Assembly: GCF_000002425.4 (NCBI RefSeq)
Contig: NC_037265.1
Coordinates: 2,289,069-2,353,068 of the forward strand
Direction of reading: 5' to 3'
DNA length: 64,000 nt
Origin: Physcomitrium patens
Taxonomy: Eukaryota; Streptophyta; Bryopsida; Funariales; Funariaceae
Positions 46,601-59,428 of this stretch are shown here, one piece after another. The notes below the pieces were generated by a model that did no database searches, was not told the origin of the DNA, and saw nothing but the letters and a program-made list of their open reading frames with translations. Made by a program: the position numbers and the translations under genes. Positions within the stretch are counted from its first letter, which is position 1. The number at the start of each line of letters is the position of its first letter.

Positions 46601-48055
46601 GGTAATTATTCTATCTCGATACTATGTACCTAAAATTTTGCATAATTCCTAGTAAAGTTCCTATTATCTCCTTAAATCCTTCACCTTGTTTTAAAATGGA
46701 AGTTTATTTAAGACCAAAAATTTATAAAGTCTTAATCTTATTAGATTTGAGAGCCTCAGCTTGTTTTATAGATAATAACTTTGTTAAAAAATAAGAAATA
46801 TTGTTTGTTAGTCAAGAAAATTAAATTTGTATATGTAGAAATCATAGGTGGTCATTTGCTATATTTTGGAGATATTACTTATAAAATTATTCTTTTAGAT
46901 GTAGCAATTAAAGTTCATAATAGTATAATAATATTTAATGTAATAAGATCTCCCTCCAATCTAGTTATTTTAAAATTATTGTGGTTAAAAGTATAACCCT
47001 TAGATAGAGTAGATTTCTTGTAACCTTTATAATAATTTGATCTAAAATCTTATTACTCAAGTAAAAATACATAAATCTAATACATTCAAATCTTTACTTG
47101 TAGATGCAAAAGCTTTTATTATTGCAACAAAAAAAAAATCATCTTTTGCTATATATGCCAAGTCCATTTTTGATGGTGAAAAGATGTCAAGTGATATTTC
47201 TAGTCAATATCAAGATTTCTAGGACGTTTTTAAAAAGAAAAATTCAGATATTCTTTCAAAGCATTGAGCTTATGATTGTTTAATTGATTTGCAAGAACGA
47301 GCTCAATCATTATTCTTACCAATCTACAACTTATTATAAAATTAGTTGGCTATACTAAAAGAATGCATTGACAAGAACTTTGTTAAGAATTTCTTACACC
47401 TTTCAAAATCTCTAATAGGAGCTCCTATCTTATTTATAAAGAAAAAAGATGTATCTTTATAGATGTGCATAGACTATCAAGGACTTAACAAGATCACCAT
47501 TAAAATAGGTATCTCCTACCTTTGATTTTAGGACTTCTTGACTAATTCAATTAAGCTAAAATTTACATAAATATAAATCTACAAGGAGTATACAATAAGG
47601 TCTACATCAAAAAATGAAATAAATAGAAGACTATTTTTTAAACTAAGTATGGATATTTTGAATATAATTTCATATCTTTTAGACTTACAAATATACCAGC
47701 TATTTTTAAGCATATCATAAATGATATTTTTTGTGAATTTCTTGATAATTTTACTATCTATTATTTAGATGATATTCTAATCTACTTTGAGAATACAAAA
47801 GAATATGAACTTCATGTTTGTTATATGTTATAAAAACTTAGGGATATAGGATTATATCATAAGATAGAAAAGAGTGTATTTTTCACTATTCAAATTGACT
47901 TCTTAGGATACATCATTTCCAACAAAGGACTAATGATGGATTTGAAGAAGGTTCAAACTATCATGGATTAGAAGATCTCAAAAACAGTCAAAGATGTATA
48001 ATATTTTTTGAGATATGTCAATTATTACTGGATCTTCATCAAGAGTTTTTTTTAA
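46601..48055 (+). pseudogene. Chromovirus copy F, protease to RNase H fragment (plus strand)
   Basis: It matches copy A in the opposite orientation. The protease-like region gives 'VLILLDLRASACFIDNNF' near 46740 and 'IIIFNVIRSPSNLVIL' near 46950. Reverse transcriptase follows, with '[14 protein letters not shown]' near 47480 and an intact catalytic box, 'YYLDDILIYFEN', near 47770. Then come 'IDFLGYIISNKGLMMD' and the start of RNase H. Numerous stops are present. LTRs, gag and integrase are missing. Confidence 0.78.
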
Positions 48056-48184
48056 GTTACAAATCTTCTTGGGAATAAGGTACTTTGTTACATTTATTGA
48101 TAATAATTCAAAGAATATATTGATTTTTATCCTTAAATCCAAGAATGAATGCTTTTTAAGGTTTAATAAATTTATGATACTTGT

Positions 48185-48424
48185 AAATAAATAATGTGAG
48201 TGCAAGATTAAGGTATTATATATAGACAATGAGGTGAGTACTTATTAAAGATTTTTGATGATTTTTTGAAGATTTAAAGTATTGTAAGATAAATTTCAAC
48301 TCCTTATAGTCCACAACAAAATAGAATTGTTAAAAGAGAAAATTGAACCATTATAGAGATGGTAAAGAATATGTTATATGTTCAATACTTTGGGCATGAG
48401 TTTTAGGTAGAAGCCGTGGTAAAT

Positions 48425-48473
<49 letters not shown>

Positions 48474-50217
48474 TATAAGTGTATTCATATCAATGACTAT
48501 AAAAGAAGCATGGAGTGGATAGAAACCTTATATTTTATACATTAGGACTTTTGGATGCATTTCTTATGCAAAGATATCAAATTATATGAAATCTAAATTT
48601 GATGCAAAATATACAAAATGTGTATTTGTTGGATATTGTGAAGATACTAAGGCGTATAAATTAATGTATTTGGATATCAAGAAAATCATCAAAAGTCATG
48701 ATATAGAATTTTTGGAGCATAAGAGTTCTTATGAATACTTGGAGATGTGTCCAAGTAAGAGTAATGGTGTGTTTCTGGATGTATCTTCAAATTCAACAAA
48801 GAAAATAGAATAAGATGATAAAAATAAAGATGGCGGAGATGTAAATGAAGGTGAAGAGATAATGAAGATGAAAAAGAAGGCCTCTACAATTTCTAGGACC
48901 AACAATGAAGATGTTGAAGATTATGATGATGATAATGATAATGATGATAAAGAATATCAACCTTTGAGTGAAGTATGATAAGCTTTAAAGAAAAAGAAGG
49001 CGGAAAAATTATATGGAGAGAATAAGATAAATCTTCTTCAAATGAATGGAGATATCTTTTAAAAAAAAGAAGACCACATAGAAAATAATAGAAAAATCAC
49101 ATCTTTTTTTAAATAAAAAATATGCTGATATTGCACTTCTTGTTAATCTATTGAATTTGTGTGATGCAATGAAATCCAAAAATATTATGAAGTGAAAAAA
49201 GGCCATAGAAAAAGAATACAAAACTTTCATGGATAATAGAATATGAAAAGTAACTCAACTTCCATAAAATCAATCTTCAATTGGTTGTAAGTTGGTATTT
49301 AAAACTAAATAAAATATAATGAATAAAGTTGTGAGATAAAATTAAGATTAGTTGCCAAAGATTACTCATAAATTGTTGGTATTATTTTCAATGAGACATT
49401 TTTTTCTATCACCAAATTCACTACTATTAGAACTATTGTAGCAATTGAGGCAACAATGGACTCTTAGAGGCATCAAATGGATGTAAAGATGGCTATTTTG
49501 AATAAAAAGTTGAAAAAAAATATATGCATAGATGAATTTAAAAGATTTATTGAAGAAAGAAAATAATACCTTATTTATAAGTTGAAGAAATTTTTATATG
49601 GACTAAAACAATTATCATGGATATGGTACTAATGTATTGATACATTTTTGGTAAATGGGGGATTTATAAGAAATAAAGCTGATCATTCCTTATATGTGAT
49701 GTAATTAAATGAATTCATATTCATTGTTATCTTCTAAATTAATTATTTAATCATATTGAATAACACCATGAAAAAGACGGATTGATTGAAGACAAAGTTG
49801 ATAAAGAAATATGAAATAAGTGATTTGAAAGAGCTCTATTATTATTTAGAAGTGAAGTTTGTAAGAGATTGTGGTAAAAAGACCATTATAGTGAACCAAA
49901 GTAAGTATATAGAAGAGGTGTTGAAATGATTCAATATAAAAGAATGCAAGTCTATTAGAACACCTTTAGACGCTAATTTGAAATTGATGAAGCTTATGGA
50001 TGAGGAGTTTCCTGAAGTTGAAGATGAAATAAAAGATGTTCCATACAAAGCAGTAATAGACTCACTTGTGTATGTGATAGTTGACACAAAGATGGATCTT
50101 GCATATAGAGTGAATGTTAAAAGTCAACACATATCAAAGGCTAGACCAATCTATTGGACAACCATTAAGAATATTATGAGGTATTTGAAAGACACTTTGA
50201 ACTTATCTAAGATATAA
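48185..50217 (+). pseudogene. Ty1/copia polyprotein remnant (integrase to RNase H)
   Basis: Plus strand. The integrase C-terminal part shows 'SPQQNRIVKREN' near 48320, then 'EAWSG.KPYILYIRTFGCIS'. The conserved 'KSKFDAKYTKCVFVGYCEDT' follows at 48586 onward. An acidic linker leads into reverse transcriptase with 'SSIGCKLVFKTK', 'FLYGLKQLSWIWY' and a destroyed YVDD box ('FIVIF.INYLIILNN'). The end is RNase H-proximal: 'LKELYYYLEVKF', 'LVYVIVDTKMDLAYRVNVKS', 'RPIYWTTIKNIMRYLKDT'. A (TA)22 array has expanded inside integrase. It is cut off at 50217, next to a chromovirus LTR. Gag and the LTRs are not seen. Confidence 0.82.
48428..48471. repeat. (TA)n array inside copia integrase
   Basis: Forty-four bases of alternating A and T interrupt the conserved integrase region between 'AVVNT' and 'EAWSG'. 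Confidence 0.95.
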
Positions 50218-50239
50218 ACCTTAAAGAACTAAAATATTA

Positions 50240-50732
50240 ATACAATCTTCTATTACTCAAAAAAACTAAAAAATCACTCAAAGATGATATAATATTAAAT
50301 TAGAATGGCTATTGCGAAAGTTAAGAAGACTAGAAAGTCTTAAAATAAGACTAAAGACTAAGAAGGTATTGATAAGAGTGAAGAAGTCTTCACTCTTGCC
50401 TCCATGTATACTCTTAACTAAGAATTATATGACAATATCTCATGGAACTTCCAAAACGTGTTGACTTTATAAGACACGCATCTTAACTTGTAAGACAAGT
50501 TTTTTATGTGTGTGCCACATAATTGCTTTATTGTGGAAGCCATAAATAATTAGTTAACTTATAGACCAAGTTTTTAACTTATCAATCAATTACAAACATA
50601 TATAAAGTCAAAATAATGTCTATGAAGCTTCTAAGAAGCTATTCTAAAAAATATTATGAAATAAAATTATTTTTATTAACTTCTAATTAATCATAAAAGT
50701 AAATATTAGAATAAGTATGTATGTTTGTGACA
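50240..50732 (-). repeat. Chromovirus LTR, copy C (3' LTR, truncated)
   Basis: It matches the LTRs of copy A from about base 45 to the end GTTTGTGACA. A clear polypurine tract (plus strand TTACTTCCCTTTCTAG) follows. Its outer end is missing where it meets the copia remnant. Confidence 0.75.
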
Positions 50733-53400
50733 TTACTTCCCTTTCTAGAGATAAGTTCTATAAAGAGTGGTTATCATCTTTCATGGATCTTAGAATTCTT
50801 CATCTTGATTTTGATAGATGTTATCAATAAAAAATATCAACTTTCTTTATTGTATTTATAAGATTTTTTTACTCAATTCTATGTGCATTCATTAATTTCA
50901 TATCCATGTCAATAAATAAGATATTCCTACCTATTTTAGTATTGCCTTGAATCTAAGACTTCTTCTACTTCAAACTTGTGATTACTATCCATTTTTATAG
51001 GAGGACGTGGCATTTTTCTTCTTTTCAAGATATTTATTATCTTATATGGCTCAAGAAGTGATATGTAGAATATGAGATGGATCTTTATAGACTTTAAAAG
51101 ATGTAATCATTAAACAACATAATTGACTTATTCATAAATAAAAAAAGATCCAAGCTTACAATAGTTAAACTTATCATAAGCATAAGTAGTCTTGATATTG
51201 TAAAAAAGTAGCTATATATTATTACCCACATTAAATTTTGGTGGTTTCTTGTGATAAGCATGTGCATTGATCTTTTGTTATTCTTATAAGTGTAAAATTC
51301 ACTCTTTAATCCAATTACAAGATGGCTTCAATTAAGAGTTTCTTCTAATGGGTAGTTTGAAGTGAAAGTAGAAAAAATAAGAATAAAAGAAGCAAAACAC
51401 AAAATAAGTGGAAGAAGTGTAATCAAGCAATTGTACACTACAAAACTAGTTATAGTCTGTTTACTGAGTTTTTATCTAATAAAGAGTAAAAAATAAAATT
51501 AAAAGAATATTTTTAGAAGGTTAATTTTTTATCTTTTCAATGATATAAGAAACATATAAATTTGAGTTACTATCAGTAAGTTATGAAGGTTTAAAAAGTA
51601 ATAAGTAAATAAATAAAAAATTAAATAAATAATTTTACTTCAAGGATAATTTGCTTAAAAGATCAGGAATTCGAGCCTTAGCAAGGTTCACAAGTAATGT
51701 ATATGGATTGCTAAGAAAGGCCATGAGGCCTAAGTCTTATCTTCCTAACTACCTTCAAAATGCTACAACCTATATGGAACTTATGCACCTCCTTTCTTAC
51801 AAGAACTATACTATCTATTGATCTTCCTACTTTCTATTAATAAAAGCAATAATTTTGCATTTTTGACTTCACCATCATATTTAAAAATATCTAATTAGTC
51901 CAGTAATGAATGTGGCCTTCAAATCTCATTCCATTTCTTCATAATGGCTTCCAAAGTGATAAAACTTATTTTTACCAAAGTCTTAAAAATTACTCTAAAA
52001 ATTTCTTAAAATTTCTAAATAAATTCAAAATAAACTCTAAATAAATTTGAAAAATTATTATAATATTTCTATAATATTAAAATCAATTTGAAGCTATATT
52101 TTCTTACTTTTATGATTTTTTATAATAAAAAATTAATTTAAATCTACTATAAATTCTACTTTTTATATAAATAATTAAAAAGACATGAAATTCTTTTTAT
52201 ACTTCTTTTAACTACTAACTAATATTCATAGTTTTTAATAAGTAATATATATATAGATAAAAATTAAATATAAATATTTATCTTAATAATTAATATTTAC
52301 TATTCAATAATAAATAAAAATCCTAAATCAACTAAAATAATTATCTCAAAGACTCACTAAGATTCCATTTCTTTTCTACCAATACTATTCTCTCTCATTT
52401 AACATCTTTTAAGTACATCTCCACCTAAAAATTATAATTTTGGTACTCTACATGCATTCTTTTGTCCTAAAACAACTAGTGAATTAATTTGATGACTCAG
52501 AGTTCTTGAGTTTCCTTTGATAATACCTTCATTTTTCCATGTGGCTCTAAGAAATGATTTATTAAATATTTTACTATAAGATTATCTACTTTTGAAAAGT
52601 CAAAAGTATCAAGTCATGGATGATAACAATAATTGGCAAAAAAAGCGTTTGTTGAATAGAAGAATGTATTAAATTATTGTATATAAACTTTGCTAATGGC
52701 AAAAGGCTTCTCGAATCAACTTGATGATAATTGGTGGTATACTTCAAATTCTGCTCAAGAATTTAATTTATCTATTCCATTTGCCTATTAGTTTGAGGAT
52801 AGAAAGCTAAAGATAGATTTATATCCACCTTTAGAATCTTGAAAAGGCTTCTTTAAAATCTTGATACAAATTGAGTTTTCCTATCTAATATAATAGCTTT
52901 GAACAATCCATGATAGTAATAGATGTTGTCAAGAAAAAACTTAGACATTTTTTCACTTGTGATAGATTTTGTATATGGTTTAGTAAAGGTGCCATTTTAG
53001 TAAAACAATCTACTATTACAAATATAGAATCATAAAATTTAAGACTAAAAGATCTAAAATAAAATCTATAGAAATAAAAGACTATGGTTGTTTTGAAATA
53101 GGTAATGGCTAAAAAAATCCATAAAGTTGATGGCAAGGAGTTTTAAATCTTGAACAAATATTACATGATTATACAAAGTCTTTGATTGCCTTCCACATTT
53201 GAAGCCACCAAAATCTCTAGATATTAGCTCTAAAGTCTTGTTGTATCCAAAATGTCTAGTTGTTAAAAAATCACTACGAGCTTAAAGAATACATAATCAT
53301 GCTTCATCTTCTTGAATGTATAATTGTCCTTCAAAATAAAATAGATTGTTTTTAAATTTACACTTGAAAATATCATAATGTAATAAAATTTCCCTCTTAT
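50733..53400 (-). mobile_element. Chromovirus copy C, internal fragment split by an insertion
   Basis: Minus-strand chromodomain and integrase regions are at 50733-51286 and 52503-53400, equivalent to copy A from about 3805 to 5740. The integrase core is readable as 'KFYDSIFVIVDCFTKMAPL' near 53040. Between the two parts lies about 1.2 kb of unrelated DNA. The element stops at about 53400; reverse transcriptase, gag and 5' LTR are absent. Confidence 0.7.
51287..52502. mobile_element. Unidentified 1.2-kb insertion in chromovirus C
   Basis: Copy A is continuous at the equivalent point (TTTTGTTGTTCTTGAGCTTC), whereas here about 1.2 kb separates 'ttttgttattctt' from 'gttcttgagtttc'. The shared TTCTT at both edges may be a target duplication. 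The insert has no coding frame, no evident inverted repeat and no TG...CA ends. It is probably a non-autonomous element of an unknown class, or fill-in DNA at a break. Confidence 0.45.
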
Positions 53401-53439
53401 CAAATTATTTTAATGTAATAAAATCTACCTCTTCCACTT

Positions 53440-54540
53440 AAAGTGAGTGGTAGTAGTTGGATTGAAGTGGCTATCGACAACTGATATGAGAACCTGTTGT
53501 TGGAGTTGGAGTGAAGTTCCATCGTATGCTGAACTGAGAGTGGGAAACTCTAAGTTGGCGGTATGTGTGGAGGATATATTGCGGGGCGTAAAGACCTCGT
53601 GTTTTTACTTTGTTCTTAGCGGTGGTGTTCTCTAGTGGATTGTGGAGGCATTTTCATCGCGATTTGGATCAACGACAGTCTATTGGTTTTCTTGTGTTGT
53701 TTTCCTCGAGGATAGGTTAATAAGGATGATGTGCGGATTAAATGCGCAGCTTTTTCTGTGGCTGCGCTAAGATTAGCTAGTTCTCAGATCGATCAGGTAG
53801 GAGATCATAAAACGAATTCATCGTCTAGTGCCTAGGAGATTAACCAAGCCACGACGCATTTTAAAAAAAAATGACTACAAGGAGGCTCATACAACCAGTT
53901 CTGCATGGATTCTGCGGTTGAAGACTAGTTTGAAGTTACTAGATCAGCATTGGAAGTCATCAGACATCTTGGTTTGCAAGGTCTTTGATTTCTATTTTAG
54001 CCGAGAAGTAGTGACACACCCAGCAGCATTATTTTCCTAGCGGTGGGTTTAGGATGTAGGTGTGTAGGAGATTCAACTTGTGCAGTGGAATCAATGAAGT
54101 TCCATGGTAACAACTCTCAACTGCAGTCTGCAAAAAAGGAAAATAAACCAAAAGAGTCGCCAGCTTTCATCTTGGTTTCTACCCTTGGCACGACTTTAAG
54201 GAACAGCAGCAATCTCAAATCCAGAGTTGCGTAAAGGGTGCAACATTGGCTCATCGCTTCGTGGCTGGAATCCTTCTTCACCGCAACCTAATCCTTATGA
54301 GAAAATAAAAATCCAAAGGCGACCGAGTGACAGCAACAGCAGAAGCATTGGTGTTGGGCGAGGATTTCTAAGGAGCAATCGGACTCCATCTTGAATGTCG
54401 TCGGTGCGATGGTGTGAAGTTGTGAACTGGACCGCATCTCAAGTCCATCTTCGAATATCCAGAAGGTGACTGCCTTGTATGAGACGAAACTCTTGTTTCA
54501 GAATAAATTCTGAAGGGGATGAATTTTTAACCTAATTTAT
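53440..54540. other. Isolated higher-GC island between transposons
   Basis: Base composition changes sharply to gene-like values and back again. Open frames include 53828-54040 (plus, 'MPRRLTKPRRILKKNDYKEA...') and 54043-54234 (plus), both free of recognisable domains. Composition and sharp borders suggest a captured host gene fragment or the body of a different, younger element. No intron-exon structure could be fixed. Confidence 0.4.
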
Positions 54541-54559
54541 ATTTACAGTAGATGATAAC

Positions 54560-55170
54560 GGATGTCTTGAATTGAACGGGATTAGGGTTGAGTTAGTTGA
54601 TTTTAAAGGTTGGATGATAAGTGGTAGATGAAGAATTGTTGATGGTGGATGAATTCTCAATTATGGATGAGAAGTCATTTGTGGATGAAAATTTTCCTTG
54701 GATGAAACTTTAACTTGGATGAGATTTAATATAAAAATAAAATAGAATAAAATTGTATGAATAAATAAAATAGTTCTTTGAATCATATAAAAAAATTATC
54801 TATCAAGTGTGGTTTTTATTTGTTAATTGAATGCTTTGTGTTGTTGTTATGGGTTTTTGAGTGTTGGTTTTCAACTAGTCAAGAGAATTAAGAATTTAAA
54901 CTGAAATAGAAAGCAACTTAAGCAAACAAGTATAAGCTATTTAAGGGTTGTGAACTAGAATAGATCATCTATTAGAGGGATTTATTTAGATCACAATTGA
55001 AGAATTATAAGACTTTTTAGACCTTAAATCAAATGCTAATCAATCATTGTTATAATAATTAGATAATTAAATTGTTGTCAATTAGAATAGACTCCTAACT
55101 AGTAGGATTTATTTTAGTTTATACAACCTTGGAAGTAACTTTTGATTTTTGGTGATATTATTAAAATTAG
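54560..55170 (+). repeat. Dispersed repeat R1, copy 2
   Basis: Same orientation and same order of landmarks as 1040-1590 (repeated 'ggatga', then 'aatagaataaaat', then 'taaatcaaatgctaatcaatca'). It is followed by a chromovirus 3' fragment. Confidence 0.45.
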
Positions 55171-55427
55171 GTAATTTACTCTTGATGGTGTTCCAAATAC
55201 TTCATTTGAATGAAGTTACAAAAACTTCAACAATAATCAAATAATGAGATGGTCTTTTGTTTCTCGTATGAGACACTATCAATGGTTTATAAGACCTATC
55301 AACTACCTTTTATGGAAAAAAAGATCAAAGTATGTGGCAATTACAATTTGCCGCATCTTAGACTTCCTCAACATGTGATCATTGCTCCTTGTGAAAGTTG
55401 TTTCTAAAAAATGAGAGAGGGAAAAAA
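55171..55427 (+). mobile_element. Chromovirus copy G, 3' internal end
   Basis: It matches the reverse complement of about 3805-4030 of copy A ('ttccaaatact...', 'acttcaacaataatcaaataa', 'gatcattgctcctt'). It ends in a purine tract (GAGAGAGGGAAAAAA, 55413-55427) directly before the LTR, so this is the 3' end of a plus-strand element. Confidence 0.7.
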
Positions 55428-56025
55428 TGTCGCAAATATGCATATTTATATTAGTAATTACTTAGAGTAGAAGAATTACTTACTTACTAGATATAAGTAA
55501 AAGCACATAAATTTGATGATGTCTTATAAAAAAAAATTCTTACAATTTTTTTACATATGGATTTGACTTTTGAAGAATTAATAGGTGATTGATAAGTTAA
55601 AAAAAATTTCAAAACTCGGCCACATGTTGCACATGTAAACCACTTGTTTTATAGCCTAGCTACATATTATACATATTGGTTACTTGTTATACAAGTTGGC
55701 AGTGAAATTCATATATTAGAAACTTGTCTTGCAAATTAGACATATGTCATACAAGTTGGACACATATTGGATGACCTACAAAACATTGATACATACCTCC
55801 ATAGTTAGATAATATATATGGAGGCAAGAATGAGGCCTTCTATACTCTTGTTGGTGTCTTTTTTATTTTTAGCTTTGATTTAAGAACTTCTAATTTTCTT
55901 GTATTTGATATTAGCCATTCTAGTTTCTATCTTATAATTATACTTAGAATATTTATTTATTTTCTTTAAATGATACAAGAGTATATTGCTTCTATTGAAT
56001 TTTGAAATAATTTATGTCCTTCACA
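55428..56025 (+). repeat. Chromovirus LTR, copy G (3' LTR)
   Basis: It starts TGTCGCAAATATGCATA after the polypurine tract and ends near GTCCTTCACA. Internal blocks 'gaggcaagaatgaggccttc' and 'gatattagccattctagtt' are the reverse complement of the LTRs of copies A-D. Confidence 0.72.
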
Positions 56026-56771
56026 ATTATCCTTGAAGTAAAACATATTCACTTTATTTTTTATTTTTTAATTTAAAAATTTAAATTTTTATAATTTACT
56101 CATAATAAATTAAATTTAAATATTTATAATGCTATTAGAAAGATAAAAAATTATAATTATAAATAATATTTTTTATTTTTTATTTGGTTAAAATCTAATG
56201 AATAGACTATAATTAATTTTTGAAATATATAATTATTTGATGAAATTTATTTTACTTGTTTTATGCTCATTCTTCTTCATTTCTTCTTAGTTATATCTTT
56301 CACTTTACACCAACAACTACAAGTAACTTATAATTGAAGCTATCTTATAATTTGGTATTTGGGATATATTTAATCCTTACATATAGTAGTAGGGTATTTT
56401 GTAGATTTTAATTAAAATTTTAGAATTATGATATAAATTTATGATAAACTCATTTTTAATCATGCCAATATACATATTAAAGAAATTTTAATTATACATA
56501 CATCAAATATAAATAATTAATAAAAGCTAAAGTATAATTATCTTTGTGCTTTTCTTATTTTATTTTTGTTAGTACAATATTTTACATTTAAATTTGATTC
56601 ATAGAAATATTTAATTGTAATTTATTCAGTTATATTCACTTATATGTTTATTTTGTAAAATTATGCAATTCATTTTAAAATTTAATAATTTTAAAATTTT
56701 AAAATTTTACTTTATATTTTTTATTTTTTTAAATAAAACTTTTAAATACAAATCTAAAAGTTTGGTTTACA

Positions 56772-56790
56772 ATATATATATATATATATA
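56772..56790. repeat. (TA)n array
   Basis: Alternating A and T, about 19 bases. Confidence 0.9.
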
Positions 56791-56845
56791 CATATATACT
56801 TTTATAAAATCAAAAGAGACTAAAATCTTTCATATACAAGTATAT

Positions 56846-56846
56846 G

Positions 56847-56930
<84 letters not shown>
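56846..56930. repeat. Compound (TA)n(TG)n(TA)n array
   Basis: About 24 bases of TA, then about 13 TG units, then about 34 bases of TA. Such compound arrays can extrude cruciform or Z-form DNA. Confidence 0.93.
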
Positions 56931-56933
<3 letters not shown>

Positions 56934-57097
56934 GTATAAAAATATAAATATAAATGTAAAAATATATTAAATTACTTGTATCTTATTTTTAAAATTTATA
57001 TAATTTTTTTGTATTTAAAAATAAAAATTACATGTAGCTTCAATAATTACTTATTTTAGTATTTTTCCTATATTTTTATTTCAAGTAATATGTTAAA

Positions 57098-57100
<3 letters not shown>

Positions 57101-57132
<32 letters not shown>
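57101..57132. repeat. (TA)n array
   Basis: Alternating A and T, about 32 bases. Confidence 0.95.
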
Positions 57133-57137
<5 letters not shown>

Positions 57138-57422
57138 AGAATAAAAATAATTAAAAGAACTTAATAATAATTTCAAAAGAAGTTATGTTATTATTTAAGA
57201 TATCTTATTTAAATTATATAGAGTTATTGCATAAGTAAAAATTGGAACCATACATAATCCCAAAACATAAAATCTTAATAACATTGGTTTTCTTCTAAAT
57301 ATAATAATTTCTTTTTTATATATCTAATAATTTTTTGATTTATAATAAAGCTCGAATAAGATTTAGATAAAAAAAGATATTTGTATGAAAGTTAATTGAA
57401 TCAAATTTACTAGATAAACTGA

Positions 57423-57449
<27 letters not shown>
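57423..57449. repeat. (TA)n array
   Basis: Alternating A and T, about 27 bases. Confidence 0.95.
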
Positions 57450-57456
<7 letters not shown>

Positions 57457-58639
57457 TGCTTACATCTTTTAATATTTAAAAAACTAATTTTTACACAATG
57501 AATCTTTTTTTTAACTACTTATTAGTTAAGATTCTTATGCCATCATTGTTGTTTAATTGATTAGATTCTGAAATTACTAAATTAAACAGTAGATCCTATA
57601 ATAAGAAAAGAAAATTCAATGCTTCCATAATTAAATAAAAACATCTTTGTATTCGATAAATAATCTAAAATGTGTTTTAGAAAAATATATTTTTATAAAA
57701 TTGAATTTTATTTTTATTTTTTACAAGATTCTTCTAATCATTTTATTAATATTTTTTTATTTAAAGTTACTAAGTGAAAATATGATACCAATTATTAGAT
57801 ACAGATAAATAATTCAAAAATAATTGCAATAATCAAAGTTTTTTAGAAATAGATTTAAAAGAAGGTAGGCATTGGTTTATTTTGCCTATAACAATTAAAT
57901 AATTATTTTTCTATTATTATCTAGTATATAATTAAAACACCTAATTTTTTTATTATCTAATCAAATCTTCATACATATTAACTTAATTTTATTTTTTTAT
58001 TAATTTACTATCTTTAATTTTATATTACAGTTGGAGTAAAAACATCTAACATTATTAATTTTATATGATGTCATTAATTTAAAAAAATTAACATAAATTT
58101 TTTATAATATTAAAACAAATTGTGCACATAAATTCTTTGATTACATTTGAATCTAGTTTTTATTGAGATTTTAAAGAGATGTATAGATAATATAAGGTTT
58201 TTTATACTCTTATTTTTTTCTTTAAAATATATATAGTAATAGATTAGGATGTTTATCTTTTGTAATCATGACATAATTTTTTATATGTTACAAAAATATA
58301 AATAGACCTTGCTATTATTTTTTAATTATTAGTATATTTATATTGATGGGTTCAACTCTTATTTTTTATTAGACTAAATTTTATTATTTAATAGTATTTT
58401 TTAAAAATCCAATAAAAAAAATAAAACATGTATTGGTATTATTTCTTGAAATTTTTGGTGATTCATAATTTTTTGATTGAAATCTAATCAAAAATTATAA
58501 GTCTAATTTAAAATAGTTCTAAATAAAAGAAAATTTCCTATTACAGGAGATGTATCTTGAGAAAATGTTGGGCTTTGTTTTGTAGAAGAGAACTATGTTT
58601 AGTCAACAACTTTTTTATATCTAATAATGATGTCTTTAA

Positions 58640-58710
58640 AAACATTCTTCTTGACAACCATAACCTTCCTAAACATTCTTCTTGACAACCATTACCTTCC
58701 TAAACATTCT
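58640..58710 (+). repeat. 31-bp tandem duplication
   Basis: Unit AAACATTCTTCTTGACAACC continuing ATAACCTTCCT at 58640-58670. It is repeated at 58671-58701 with one change (A to T), followed by a 9-base partial third copy. Confidence 0.9.
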
Positions 58711-58995
58711 AAGTATCAGCAATCATAAATTCTATCAATCCTTAATCTATATTTCTATCAAATTTCAAACATATCTTAAATAAATCTTATATAAATTTAA
58801 TAAAATCCTAATCAAATCATAAATTTACAATGTTAAATCCTATACAAATCATTAAAAACTCTAACTAAATTTTGAATTAATCCTAAAATAGTCTCATATA
58901 AATCCTAAATATAACTTATTTAAATTATAAAACATCTTGATAAATCTTTAAAAAATTATGTATTCTAGGTAGCAAATTTTAATGGCGTACAACTC

Positions 58996-59259
58996 TTAAT
59001 TACATTTTTTGATTGATATAATTTTTTTAATACTATTAGATATGTGATTCTTATGTACTTTTACAAGTTTTAAAATAAATCCAACTAAAAATTCAACAAT
59101 ACTACAAAAACCTTTGTTATTGATATGTGACTCTCTACTCTGAGTTTGATGAAGTATTACAATAGCTAAATCTTGAAATTTAGTAGATAAATATTTCTTT
59201 GACAGTGAATGTGGCTTTAGTGTTACGTCTTTTCTTAATATCTCAAAATTTGCCTTCAT
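58996..59259 (-). CDS. Hypothetical 87-codon ORF in AT desert
   Basis: ATG (59259) to TAA (58996) on the minus strand. It is unusually diverse in amino acids for this AT-rich setting: it contains 'LSKKYLSTKFQDLAIVILHQ' and a short hydrophobic stretch 'CSIVEFLVGFILKLVKV'. It could be the last open piece of a transposon protein or an old gene fragment. I do not recognise a family. Confidence 0.25.
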   Translation of the reverse strand: MKANFEILRKDVTLKPHSLSKKYLSTKFQDLAIVILHQTQSRESHINNKGFCSIVEFLVGFILKLVKVHKNHISNSIKKIISIKKCN

Positions 59260-59383
59260 CTAAAATTTCACTCCTTAAATATCTAAGAATGAATAACTAA
59301 TCTCATTTATTTTCTTTTTCTAACCCCAAATAATTCGGTGCTATATCTTACATATGAGCAATTAAAATTCACCCCAAAATTAT

Positions 59384-59387
<4 letters not shown>

Positions 59388-59424
<37 letters not shown>
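59388..59424. repeat. (TA)n array
   Basis: Alternating A and T, about 37 bases, followed by a shorter second array. Confidence 0.93.

Positions 59425-59428
<4 letters not shown>

Noticed and set aside
56663..56947. 94-codon plus-strand ORF
   Set aside because: It consists largely of translated TA and TG repeats.
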